Shown here piece after piece: positions 1 to 7,146 of a stretch of DNA of 64,000 bases. The translations under genes and the position numbers were made by a program. The notes below the pieces were generated by a model that saw only the letters and a program-made list of their open reading frames with translations, had not been told where the DNA came from and made no database searches. Each line of letters starts with the position of its first letter. Positions within the stretch are counted from its first letter, which is position 1. The DNA comes from Micromonospora antibiotica (lineage in GTDB: Bacteria; Actinomycetota; Actinomycetes; Mycobacteriales; Micromonosporaceae), in the NCBI RefSeq assembly GCF_017599305.1, contig NZ_JAGFWR010000001.1:620001-684000 (forward strand), given 5' to 3'.

Positions 1-521
1 TCGGTGAACGACCGGTAGCGGGCGTACCCGGAGCCGATCCGTTCCCAGGTCACCGTGCCGGGCAGCTCGGCGCGCAGCAGCGGTGCCAGGTCGGCCGGGG
101 AGAACCGGGCGGTACGCGCCCGGGGCAGCCCAACGTAACCGAACCGCTCGTAGAAGCTGGCCCGGAACGGGTACAGCGCGCTCACCGGGTGCCCGCCGTC
201 GCGCATCTCGTCGAGGAGCTGACGCAGCAGGGCGCGCACGTAACCCTGGCGGCGGGCCAGCGGGTGGGTGGTCACCCCGGCGACCCCGGCCATCGGCAGT
301 ACCGCGCCGCGCAGGTTCTGCCGCATCGGTACGGCGCTGGCGGTGGCCCGCGCCTCGCCGCCCTCCTCGACCACCAGCGTCCGGTTGCCCTTGTTGTAGG
401 GCAGGTAACGGTGGAACGCCTCGACCCGTTCCCGGCTCAGCGGGGACGCTTCGAAGGCGTACGCCTGGAGCGGGAAGCTGGTGGTCAGTCGTTCCTCGGC
501 GGCCAGGCGACGGATGAGCAT
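1..521 (-). CDS. Eis-like GNAT N-acetyltransferase (3' end cut by window)
   Basis: The protein starts MLIRRLAAEERL and carries a GNAT acetyl-CoA fold. A run of hydrophobic strand, VAGVTTHPLARRQGYVRALL, matches the acetyl-CoA pyrophosphate loop (R/Q-x-x-G-x-V/A). The FGYVGLPRARTARFS segment is typical of the Eis family (enhanced intracellular survival), whose members acetylate amines such as aminoglycosides or lysine side chains. Only about the first 173 residues are present; Eis proteins run to about 400 residues with a second GNAT-like domain and a C-terminal sterol-carrier-like domain, all outside the window. The start is the ATG at 521; an ATG slightly upstream is out of frame. Substrate cannot be told from the sequence. 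Confidence 0.8.
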   Translation of the reverse strand, partial: MLIRRLAAEERLTTSFPLQAYAFEASPLSRERVEAFHRYLPYNKGNRTLVVEEGGEARATASAVPMRQNLRGAVLPMAGVAGVTTHPLARRQGYVRALLRQLLDEMRDGGHPVSALYPFRASFYERFGYVGLPRARTARFSPADLAPLLRAELPGTVTWERIGSGYARYRSFT

Positions 522-571
522 CCGTCCATCCCAACCCGGCCGGCGGCCGGCCGCAACCCGGTTGGCCCGGT

Positions 572-1291
572 TCAGCCCTCGGTCACGTCGGAGACCACCA
601 CGGTGACGTTGTCCGGCGCACCGGCCTGGTGGGCCAGTTTGACCAACTGCTCGCCGCAGTGCTGGCGGTCCTGGTAGCTGGTGAGCGCGCCGTGGATCGC
701 CTCGTCGGCGACGTAGTCGGAGAGCCCGTCGCTGCACAGCAGCACCCGGTCCCCGGCGAACACGGTCAGCACGCCGATCGCGGGTGGCGCGTCCGCCCCC
801 TGCACGGCCCGGGTCACCAGGGACCGCTGCGGGTGGTGGCGGGCCTGGTCGGGGGAGAGCGCACCCTGGTCGACCAGCGCCTGGACGAAGGTGTCGTCCC
901 GGGTGAGCTGGGTCAGCTCGCCGTCGCGCAGCAGATAGCAGCGGGAGTCGCCGACCTGGGCGAGGACCAGGGTGTCCCCGGCGAGCAGGCCGGCGGTCAG
1001 CGTCGTACCCATGCCTTCGCGGGCCGGGTCGGCGGAGATGGCGGCGCGGATACGGCGGTTGGCGGTGGAGACCACGGCCCGCAACGCCTCGGCGGCCTCG
1101 TCGGTGCCGGTGGGCGGGACCAGCTCGTCCAGGATGCGGATGACGATCTCGCTGGCCACCTCGCCGGCGGGCAGCCCACCCATGCCGTCAGCCACCGCGA
1201 CCAGGCGTTCACCGGCGAGGGCTGAGTCCTCGTTGTTGGTGCGGACCAGGCCGACGTCGTTGAGGATGGCCGAGCGGAGGATCAGCGTCAT
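572..1291 (-). CDS. PP2C-family serine/threonine phosphatase
   Basis: A 239-residue protein consisting only of a bacterial PP2C (PPM) domain. Visible motifs are NNED near residue 20, VADGMGG at 33-39 (metal-binding aspartate and glycines), VGDSRCYLL in the middle and APDNVTVVV near the C-terminus (final metal aspartate). It is a stand-alone soluble Stp/PrpC-type phosphatase without a membrane anchor, so it likely reverses Hanks-type kinase phosphorylation in the cytosol. No kinase gene is adjacent. It is divergent from the LuxR-type gene; the 63 bp between the two starts holds an 18-bp near-palindrome. Confidence 0.88.
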   Translation of the reverse strand: MTLILRSAILNDVGLVRTNNEDSALAGERLVAVADGMGGLPAGEVASEIVIRILDELVPPTGTDEAAEALRAVVSTANRRIRAAISADPAREGMGTTLTAGLLAGDTLVLAQVGDSRCYLLRDGELTQLTRDDTFVQALVDQGALSPDQARHHPQRSLVTRAVQGADAPPAIGVLTVFAGDRVLLCSDGLSDYVADEAIHGALTSYQDRQHCGEQLVKLAHQAGAPDNVTVVVSDVTEG

Positions 1292-1326
1292 GCGTCAAGC
1301 TTGCCGGATACACCCTCCCTCCGTCT

Positions 1327-1344
1327 CTACGCACTAGTACGTAG
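1327..1344. promoter_or_regulatory. 18-bp near-perfect palindrome, candidate operator
   Basis: The sequence CTACGCACTAGTACGTAG has two 9-bp arms with a single mismatched pair. It overlaps a TAGGGT -10-like hexamer (1342-1347) that ends 7 nt before the ATG at 1355, and lies 36 bp upstream of the divergent phosphatase gene. It is therefore placed to control both genes, perhaps by the LuxR protein itself. The regulator assignment is inference. Confidence 0.5.
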
Positions 1345-1354
1345 GGTGGGAGAA

Positions 1355-2401
1355 ATGATCCCGGTGTCGATGGTGGGTCGCGTCGGAGAGCTGGCGGAGC
1401 TCGACCGGGCGTGGTCCACCGTGGCCGGATCGGGCCGGTCGGCACCCGCCGTCACGGTGATCACCGGGGCCGCCGGGGTGGGCAAGAGTCTGCTGGTCGC
1501 GGCGGCCGTCGAGCGCCTCGCTCCCCGTCCGGCGGTGATCCTCACCGGCACGGCGCGGGTGCACGATCCGGCCCCCTACGACTGGTTGGCGGCGGTGCTC
1601 AGCGTCCGCGACGTCGGGCCCCTGGACCTGCCACCGGACGCGCTGGCCTGGTTGGCGCAGCAGCCGACCGCGCCGCGCGAGCGGTACGCCCCCGGCACGC
1701 TGCTGCGGCTCGCCGTGCGTACCGTCCGGTTGCTGGTGGGTGCCGGCCCGGCCGTGCTGGTGGTGGAGGACCTGCACGACCTCGACCCGGCCAGCCTCAA
1801 CCTGGTCGTCGAGCTGGCCACCGCGCCGCAGCTGCCGGCGCTGCTGGTGGTGGCGAGCCGGCCGCCGGCCGACGCGGTCGCACCGGACCTCACCCGCCGC
1901 GTCCTGGCCCGCCTCTGCGGGGTACGCGGTGCGGTGCGCCAGCATCTCGGCCCGCTCGGCGTCGCCGAGGTGGCCGAGATCCTCACCCAGGTGTACGACG
2001 AGGGCCCGCCACCGGCGCGGGTCTGTGCCGCGGTCTGGCAACGCACCGGCGGCAACCCGTACGCGCTCACCGAGCTGTTGGCCGTGCACGCGGGTCGGGG
2101 GATGGCGGCGTTGGTGCGTGAGCCACTGCCGGAGCACCTGCGGACCCCGGAGCGCAGGCCCGTGCCCCGGCCCGCCGCCCCACCCGACGCCGAGCTGACC
2201 GGTCGGGAGGTGGACGTGCTCGGCTGCCTGGTCGCCGGGATGTCCAACAAGCAGGCCGCGCGGGCGTTGGGCATCTCGGTGCGGACGGTGACCGTGCACG
2301 TGTCGAATCTGCTGCGCAAGACCGGTTCGGCGTCGCGTACCGAGGCGGCGCTCTGGGCGGTGCAGCACCGGGTGCCGGGCGCGGGTCAGCTGCGGGGGTA
2401 G
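1355..2401 (+). CDS. LuxR-family ATPase transcriptional regulator
   Basis: A 348-residue protein with an N-terminal AAA/STAND-type ATPase module (Walker A GAAGVGKS at 38-45, Walker B-like VLVVEDLHDLD near 135) and a C-terminal LuxR/GerE helix-turn-helix (LTGREVDVLGCLVAGMSNKQ onward, about 285-340). It is much shorter than the usual LAL/MalT regulators of about 900 residues, because the TPR sensor part is missing. ATG at 1355 was preferred to upstream codons because a TAGGGT hexamer lies 7 nt ahead (leaderless pattern) and GGGAG precedes it. The 3' end overlaps the convergent XRE gene by 16 bp. Confidence 0.82.
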   Translation: MIPVSMVGRVGELAELDRAWSTVAGSGRSAPAVTVITGAAGVGKSLLVAAAVERLAPRPAVILTGTARVHDPAPYDWLAAVLSVRDVGPLDLPPDALAWLAQQPTAPRERYAPGTLLRLAVRTVRLLVGAGPAVLVVEDLHDLDPASLNLVVELATAPQLPALLVVASRPPADAVAPDLTRRVLARLCGVRGAVRQHLGPLGVAEVAEILTQVYDEGPPPARVCAAVWQRTGGNPYALTELLAVHAGRGMAALVREPLPEHLRTPERRPVPRPAAPPDAELTGREVDVLGCLVAGMSNKQAARALGISVRTVTVHVSNLLRKTGSASRTEAALWAVQHRVPGAGQLRG

Positions 2402-2946
2402 CGCAGCAGCAGGCTGGCGGCGACCTCCTCTTCGCCGAGGGCGGCGTAGCCGTGCGGCACGTCGGAGGTCCAGCGCAGGTGGCCACCGGCGGCGGCGGTC
2501 AGCGGGGCGTCGAGCGGGCCGGCGCGGAGCATCCCGGCGAAGACCGTGACGTGTTCGGTGACCCCGGGCCGGTGGGCGGGGGAGACCTGTTCCCCGCCGG
2601 GGCGGACCCGTAGCCGGTACAGCTCGTAACTGGCGTCGGTGTCGGTGAACGACTCCAGCAGGGTGGCGACGACCGTGGCGCCCCGCACGGTCGGGGTGGC
2701 GGCGGGCCCGGCGAGCACGGCGGCCAGCGGTACGCCGAGCTGGGCGGTGATCGCGTAGAGCGTCTCCAGGGTGGGGTTGCGGGTGCCGTTCTCCAGCGCC
2801 GAGAGGGTGGCCTTCCCGACTCCGGCGGCCCGGGCGAGCGTGGACAGGGAGATCCCACGCTCGGCGCGGAGGGCGCGGATCCGCTGGCCGACCGCCCCGG
2901 CGTCGGCGTCGAGCGGGGGCCGGCGGGCTGGGCGAGGCGGGGTCAT
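2386..2946 (-). CDS. XRE-family regulator with C-terminal cupin
   Basis: A 186-residue protein with an HTH_3 domain at about 22-76 (RIRALRAERGISLSTLARAA and ATLSALENGTRNPTLETLY) and a C-terminal cupin-like sensor domain (RPGVTEHVTVFAGML, GGHLRWTSDVPHGYAAL). This architecture is typical of small-molecule-responsive repressors. It is divergent from benE with 116 bp between starts, and a perfect 7+7 bp inverted repeat lies between them, so it probably controls the transporter and itself. The ligand (benzoate-like compound) is inferred from the neighbour only. Confidence 0.85.
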   Translation of the reverse strand: MTPPRPARRPPLDADAGAVGQRIRALRAERGISLSTLARAAGVGKATLSALENGTRNPTLETLYAITAQLGVPLAAVLAGPAATPTVRGATVVATLLESFTDTDASYELYRLRVRPGGEQVSPAHRPGVTEHVTVFAGMLRAGPLDAPLTAAAGGHLRWTSDVPHGYAALGEEEVAASLLLRYPRS

Positions 2947-2970
2947 CCGGCTATGGTGCTACACGCCGCC

Positions 2971-2986
2971 GTTCCGTAAACGGAAC
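2971..2986. promoter_or_regulatory. Perfect inverted repeat, candidate XRE operator
   Basis: GTTCCGT-AA-ACGGAAC has 7-bp arms around an AA spacer. It lies in the divergent region between the XRE/cupin regulator and benE, just downstream of a TATGGT hexamer on the + strand. Position and symmetry fit an operator for the adjacent XRE protein. Confidence 0.6.
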
Positions 2987-3062
2987 GATGGGCGACCTGA
3001 CCCGACCCGGCACGCCGGGGCGGTCTGCGGGTCGTCGGTGGGGAACGGACGCGAGGGAGGCT

Positions 3063-4502
3063 GTGGTGGGGGATCGGTTGCAACCGGTGCTGGCCGGCGT
3101 GGTGACCGCCGTGGTCGGCTTCGCCAGCTCGTTCACCGTCGTGCTGGCCGGGCTGCGGGCGGTCGGCGCCAGCGAAGCGCAGGCCGCCTCCGGGCTGCTC
3201 ACGGTGAGCGTCGCCGCCGGGATCTGCGCGACCTGGCTCGGCCTGCGGCACCGGATGCCGATCGCCATCGCCTGGTCCACGCCGGGCGCGGCGCTGCTGG
3301 TCGCCACCGGGCCGGTCCCCGGCGGCTGGCCCGCCGCCGTGGGCGCGTTCGCGCTGTGCGGGCTACTCATCGTCGCCGCCGGCCTCTTCCCTGCCCTCGG
3401 CCGTGCGGTGGCCGCGATCCCCGCCCCGGTGGCGGCCGCGATGCTGGCCGGGGTGCTGCTGCCGCTGTGCACCGCCCCGGTACGCGCGCTGGTCGAGGTG
3501 CCGGCCCTGGCCGCCCCGGTGATCGTCACCTGGCTGGTGCTGCACCGGTTCGCCCCCCGGTGGGCGGTGCCGGCCGCGCTGGTGGCGGCGGCGTTGGCGA
3601 TCGCCCTGACCACGACCGGCGTGGGAGTCACCCCCGGTGACCTGCGGCCGGTGGTGTCGCCGACCGTGCCGACGTTCACCCTGCCCGCCGTGTTCGGCCT
3701 GGCGCTGCCGCTGTTCCTGGTCACCATGGCCGCGCAGAACGTGCCCGGCACGGCGGTGCTACGCGGCTTCGGCTACCGGCCGCCGCTCGCCCCGGCGCTG
3801 CGCGCCACCGGGCTGGCCAGTGCGCTCGGTGCCGCCACCGGCGGACACGCCGTCAATCTCGCCGCGATCACCGCCGCCCTCGCCGCCGGCCCCGACGCCC
3901 ACCCCGATCCGGATCGGCGCTGGATCGCCTCGGTGACCGCCGGCATCGGCCTGGCGCTGCTCGGGCTCGGCGCCGGCGCGGCGACCACGCTGGTGCTGCT
4001 CTCCCCGCCCGTGCTCATCGAGGCGGTCGCCGGGCTCGCGCTGCTCGGCGCGTTGGCCGGTGCCCTCACCGCGGCCCTGACCGCGCCCCCCGCGCCCCCG
4101 TCTCCCCCCGCGCCCCGGTCTCCTGCCACGCCCCTCGTTCCCGCCACGCTCCCGTCTCCTGCCACGCCCTCCGCTTCCGCCACGCCCTCCGCTTCCGCCA
4201 CGCCCTCCGCTTCCGCTGTACCCCTCGTTCCCGCGACCTCCGTCCCGGCGTCCACCGCTCTGCCGGCACCCGCGACCCCCGTCCTGCCGGCACCGGTGTC
4301 CACCGCTCTGCCGGAGCCGGCGACCGCCACTGCGTCGGCGGTCGTTTCCGATCCCCGGAGCCGGGAGGCCGCCGTGGTCACCTTCGTGGTCACCGCCTCG
4401 GGGGTGAGCCTGCTCGGCGTGGGCGGGGCGTTCTGGGGACTGCTCGCCGGCTGGCTGATGCTGCTGCTCTTCCGTCGCCGCAGGCCCGTCCCTGCCACCT
4501 GA
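3063..4502 (+). CDS. benE: BenE-family benzoate/H+ symporter
   Basis: A multi-pass membrane protein beginning VVGDRLQPVLAGVVTAVVGF and containing the BenE hallmarks SSFTVVLAGLRAVGAS, MPIAIAWSTPGAALL and NVPGTAVLRGFGY. BenE proteins import benzoate or related aromatic acids with protons. GTG at 3063 is chosen because GAGGGAGG sits 2-5 nt upstream and the family N-terminus begins here; an in-frame ATG at 2988 would add 25 atypical residues and lacks a ribosome site. At 479 residues it exceeds the usual 390-400 because of an Ala/Ser/Pro/Thr-rich insert (about residues 340-432) that contains three 18-bp DNA repeats (4161-4214) before the last membrane segment. Confidence 0.85.
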   Translation: MVGDRLQPVLAGVVTAVVGFASSFTVVLAGLRAVGASEAQAASGLLTVSVAAGICATWLGLRHRMPIAIAWSTPGAALLVATGPVPGGWPAAVGAFALCGLLIVAAGLFPALGRAVAAIPAPVAAAMLAGVLLPLCTAPVRALVEVPALAAPVIVTWLVLHRFAPRWAVPAALVAAALAIALTTTGVGVTPGDLRPVVSPTVPTFTLPAVFGLALPLFLVTMAAQNVPGTAVLRGFGYRPPLAPALRATGLASALGAATGGHAVNLAAITAALAAGPDAHPDPDRRWIASVTAGIGLALLGLGAGAATTLVLLSPPVLIEAVAGLALLGALAGALTAALTAPPAPPSPPAPRSPATPLVPATLPSPATPSASATPSASATPSASAVPLVPATSVPASTALPAPATPVLPAPVSTALPEPATATASAVVSDPRSREAAVVTFVVTASGVSLLGVGGAFWGLLAGWLMLLLFRRRRPVPAT

Positions 4503-4515
4503 CGGGCCTGCGGCG
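4476..4515 (+). terminator. Hairpin spanning benE stop codon
   Basis: A perfect 15-bp inverted repeat (4476-4490 with 4501-4515) with a 10-nt loop covers the TGA of benE. It has no T-tract, as is common for terminators in very GC-rich actinomycetes. Confidence 0.6.
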
Positions 4516-5145
4516 ACCGGTCCGACCGCCCCACCGCCGCGCCCCCACCCGGGATGGCGGGACGCGACGCGGTTCCGCCGCCCTCCCGGCACCTGCTCCC
4601 GCGTCAGGAGGGCGTCGCACCGAACCTTCTCGGCCACCGTTCAGCGAGGGGGAACTACGTCTGCGCGTCCTTTCGAGCTGACGGCGTCAACGACTCATCT
4701 GCATGCCTGCTGGCTGCCGGCTCGCCCGCTCGCCACCTGGCTGCCCGTTCACCGGCTCGCCACCTGGCTGCCCGCTCACCCGTTCGCCGGCTCACCACCT
4801 GGCCCATCCGTTCACCCGTTCACCCGTTCGCCCGTTCACCCGGGCGACCGGTCCCGGCTTCGCTGCGGTGCCGTGCCTCAGGCCGGTGATTCGTTGACGC
4901 CGTCAGATCGAAAGGGAGCGCAACAGGTACTGGTGCCCCGGTGGCATCGCTGTCGAGGTGCAGCTTCGAGTACCCGCCTCGACCGGGCTCCCACCGCCAC
5001 CGGGCTCCCACCGCCACCGACGCCCGGCGGGACCGCTGTCGAGGTGGGGGGCTCGCGCACCGGAGCGGATGCCGCCGGCGCGTCGGTGCCACGGCGACCG
5101 GCCGGGCCGCCGTCGGCGTCGCCTGGCGGGTATGGGGCGGGTGGG
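4503..5145. other. 643-bp intergenic region with repeats
   Basis: No convincing gene is present: the open frames here are GC-driven and lack family features. The region holds an inverted repeat pair at 4669/4887, tandem repeats between them, and Pro/Arg-rich pseudo-frames near 4950-5145. It lies between convergent genes (benE and the 5146 gene). Confidence 0.6.
4669..4915. repeat. 29-bp inverted repeats flanking tandem repeats
   Basis: The 29-bp segment 4669-4697 recurs inverted at 4887-4915 with three mismatches; the shared core is CTTTCGA then CTGACGGCGTCAACGA. Between them lie two copies of a 27-bp unit (CGCCACCTGGCTGCCCG, 4731 and 4758) and four copies of the octamer CGTTCACC (4809-4840). 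The layout resembles a small non-autonomous element or an intergenic repeat family; no transposase frame and no clear target-site duplication were seen. Confidence 0.55.
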
Positions 5146-5520
5146 TCACTCCTCCGGAGGCAGCTCACCCACGGGGACGTGCAGGCGTACCTGGTCGTCG
5201 GTGACCGTGGCGATCTGGTCGGCCAGCACGTACACCGCGCCGGTGCGGGCCAGTTCGGTGGAGACCTTGAGATAGCCGGTGCGCAGCAGGCGGGCCGCCA
5301 GGTCGGCCGGGACGTCCGGCTCCTCGACGGCTGCCGACTCGATCAGCTCGTTCAGACTGCCGCCCGGGTCGGCGGTCGACGCCTGCACGGTCACCGCGTT
5401 GGGATCGCCCCGCTGGACGAGGTCGACGGTGCCGATCTCGACCCCGACGGTGTCGACCACCCGCATGCCGGTGGTGACCCGGGAGATGACCGCCCGCTCT
5501 GCCATGCCCTGCTGCTCCAT
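5146..5520 (-). CDS. Conserved hypothetical protein, PRC-barrel-like
   Basis: A 124-residue (or 119 if it starts at the ATG at 5505) acidic soluble protein. The start MRVVDTVGVEIGTVDLVQRG resembles the beta-rich opening of PRC-barrel or DUF2171 proteins, followed by a helical part and VYVLADQIATVTDDQVRLHV. No signal peptide or membrane segment. It is downstream of the 82-residue gene, 52 bp apart, same strand, so likely co-transcribed. Function is not known; the fold similarity is a judgement by eye. Confidence 0.65.
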   Translation of the reverse strand: MEQQGMAERAVISRVTTGMRVVDTVGVEIGTVDLVQRGDPNAVTVQASTADPGGSLNELIESAAVEEPDVPADLAARLLRTGYLKVSTELARTGAVYVLADQIATVTDDQVRLHVPVGELPPEE

Positions 5521-5572
5521 CACCGCCCGGTTCCCTGCGCCGCCCGCCGCTAAACCGCCGGACGTCCCGCCG

Positions 5573-5821
5573 CTAGACCGCTGGGCCCCAGGCGCCGGGC
5601 GGACGCGGGGACAGCTCCCGCCAGGCGTCCGTGCCCTCCAGCAGGGCCCGGACGGTCTCCTCGGCCTCGTCGGCACTGCCGTGCTCGTAGAACTGGGAGA
5701 CGCCCTCCGCGCCGCCGGCCCGCTGCTCGACGTGCCACCGGTCGGCGTCGACCCGGAGGAACACGTCCCGCCGGGCCAGTCGTCCCCATTTGCCGTTCCA
5801 CCAGTGCCTACGCTGCTCCAT
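5573..5821 (-). CDS. Small conserved hypothetical protein (82 aa)
   Basis: An 82-residue protein rich in aromatic and charged residues (MEQRRHWWNGKWGRLARRDV, then DADRWHVEQRAGG). It has no recognisable domain but reads like a real small cytosolic protein, with normal codon bias and third-position GC. The ATG at 5821 follows a TAGAGT hexamer (5828-5833) by 6 nt, suggesting a leaderless transcript, and a LexA-like box lies directly upstream. It probably forms an operon with the 5146 gene. Confidence 0.65.
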   Translation of the reverse strand: MEQRRHWWNGKWGRLARRDVFLRVDADRWHVEQRAGGAEGVSQFYEHGSADEAEETVRALLEGTDAWRELSPRPPGAWGPAV

Positions 5822-5833
5822 GGCCGGACTCTA

Positions 5834-5849
5834 TCGAACATGTGTACGA
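5834..5849. promoter_or_regulatory. LexA/SOS-box-like palindrome
   Basis: TCGAACATGTGTACGA differs at one base from the actinobacterial SOS consensus TCGAAC-N4-GTTCGA. It lies immediately upstream of the -10-like TAGAGT of the 82-residue gene. The same 14-nt core (GAACATGTGTACGA) recurs at 21989-22002 upstream of another gene. Binding by LexA is inference. Confidence 0.4.
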
Positions 5850-5885
5850 AAAAAGTCGGCCCCCGCGGGAATTCCGCAGGGGCCG
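5849..5885 (-). terminator. Intrinsic terminator of mscL
   Basis: Read on the minus strand this is a GC-rich stem (CGGCCCCTGCGG paired with CCGCGGGGGCCG around AATT) followed by TTTTTT. It starts 15 bp after the mscL stop and is one of the few classical T-tailed terminators in the window. Confidence 0.8.
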
Positions 5886-5900
5886 ATGTGCACCGGTCGG

Positions 5901-6371
5901 TCAGCGCGGGGCGGGCGGCTCCGTCCGGCGTCCGAGCACGTCGTCGAGCGCGCCGCGCTGCCCCGGAGCGGTGTGGCCGCCGGCCAGCAGCGCGTCGCGG
6001 ATCTCGGTGAGCAGCTTGACCTCCTCACTGGGGGCGGCGGGCGGCGGCTCCTCGCCCCGCTTGCGCCGCTCGGCGAGCCGGTTCATCGGGTAGACGACCA
6101 GGAAGTAGAGCGCCGCCGCGGTCAGCGCGAAGGTGATCGCCGCGTTGACGAAGGCGATCCAGTCGAACGGGATGCCGCGGAACTCCGGCGTCGAGCCCTT
6201 GAGGCCGTCCTTCTTGCCGGTGATCAGCACGATGATGACCCGGACCAGTGGTTCGAGGAACGACTTGGTCAGCTGGGTGACCACGCCCGTGAACGCGGCA
6301 CCGATGACGACACCGACCGCCAGGTCGACGACGTTGCCACGCATGATGAAGTCTTTGAAGCCCTTGAGCAT
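5901..6371 (-). CDS. mscL: Large-conductance mechanosensitive channel MscL
   Basis: A 156-residue MscL homologue. MLKGFKDFIMRGNVVDLAVG is the amphipathic N-terminus and first membrane helix, with the gate region VVIGAAFTGVV; the second helix is FVNAAITFALTAAALYFLVV. The charged RRKRGEE cluster follows, then a C-terminal helix EEVKLLTEIRDALL. MscL opens under membrane tension to release solutes on osmotic downshock. ATG at 6371 is preferred over an upstream GTG because AGGAG lies 8 nt ahead of it. The tail is longer than in E. coli. Its own T-tailed terminator follows. Confidence 0.95.
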   Translation of the reverse strand: MLKGFKDFIMRGNVVDLAVGVVIGAAFTGVVTQLTKSFLEPLVRVIIVLITGKKDGLKGSTPEFRGIPFDWIAFVNAAITFALTAAALYFLVVYPMNRLAERRKRGEEPPPAAPSEEVKLLTEIRDALLAGGHTAPGQRGALDDVLGRRTEPPAPR

Positions 6372-6413
6372 CTGCTGCACTCCTGTGCCGTCCGATTCTC
6401 CGTCGGGGACAAC

Positions 6414-7097
6414 CTATGCCCCGGTCGGCGGCTCCAGAAAAGCACCGGCCTCGATCGCCGCCCGCCCGGGGTCGCCGTCCCGGATGGCCGCCACCAGTCG
6501 GCCGTGGTCGACGTACCGCTGGGGTTGCAGGGTGTCACCGATCGCGTGCGCGACGGTGCTGCGCAGGGCCGCGCCGACCGAGGCGTACAGCTCGGCCAGC
6601 ATGGCGTTGTGGGCGGCGGCGACCACCGCCGTGTGCAGGGCGACGTCCGCCTCCACGAACTCGGCGACCCGGCCCGACCGCCAGGCGGCCTCCCGGGTGG
6701 CGAGCGCGCCGTCGAGCGCCACCAGATCCTCCGGGGTACGCCGCAGCGCGGCCAACCGGGCCGCCTCGACCTCGAACGCCCGGCGGACCTCGACCACCTC
6801 GGCCATCCGGTCGTCGGTGAGCCGGCGGGCCACCACCGGGGCCAGCTCGTCGGTCGACACCACGTACGTCCCGGAGCCCTGCCGGCACTCCAGCACCCCG
6901 GCGTGCACCAGTGCCCGGACGGCCTCGCGGACGGTGTTGCGCCCCACCCCGAGCGCCGTCACCAGTTGCGGCTCGGTGGGGATGCGTCCACCGACCGGCC
7001 ATTCGCCGCCGAGGATCCGGCCCCGGAGCTGCTCGATCGTCTGGTGCACCCGCTGACCGCGCGGGGGCACGGGTGGGGAATCGACGGACGGTGTCAC
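6414..7097 (-). CDS. FadR-type GntR-family regulator
   Basis: A 227-residue protein with an N-terminal winged helix (GGRIPTEPQLVTALGVGRNT, VREAVRALVHAGVLECRQGS) and a C-terminal all-helical FCD domain with the expected metal/ligand pocket (EADVALHTAVVAAAHN, YVDHGRLVAAIRDGD). FCD regulators respond to organic acids or related metabolites. It is divergent from a CynX-type transporter; a GGT-TAC-ACC element sits between its TACAAT -10 and its start, suggesting autorepression and control of the exporter. Confidence 0.88.
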   Translation of the reverse strand: MTPSVDSPPVPPRGQRVHQTIEQLRGRILGGEWPVGGRIPTEPQLVTALGVGRNTVREAVRALVHAGVLECRQGSGTYVVSTDELAPVVARRLTDDRMAEVVEVRRAFEVEAARLAALRRTPEDLVALDGALATREAAWRSGRVAEFVEADVALHTAVVAAAHNAMLAELYASVGAALRSTVAHAIGDTLQPQRYVDHGRLVAAIRDGDPGRAAIEAGAFLEPPTGA

Positions 7098-7139
7098 CGG
7101 TTACACCAACTGCCGAAATTCATCCCATGATTGTAGGTT
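7098..7139. promoter_or_regulatory. Divergent promoter region with FadR-type operator
   Basis: GGTTACACCA (7099-7108) fits the GntR/FadR consensus TGGTNNNACCA at all but the first base. On the minus strand TACAAT (7130-7135) is a good -10 for the regulator; on the plus strand TAGGTT (7134-7139) lies 7 nt before the transporter ATG, so that mRNA would be leaderless. The two promoters overlap. Confidence 0.5.
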
Positions 7140-7146
7140 CGAGGTC

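Noticed and set aside
4669-4915. Possible CRISPR array (repeats near 4.7-4.9 kb)
   Set aside because: Repeats are short, contiguous and irregular, without spacers of constant length and without cas genes.
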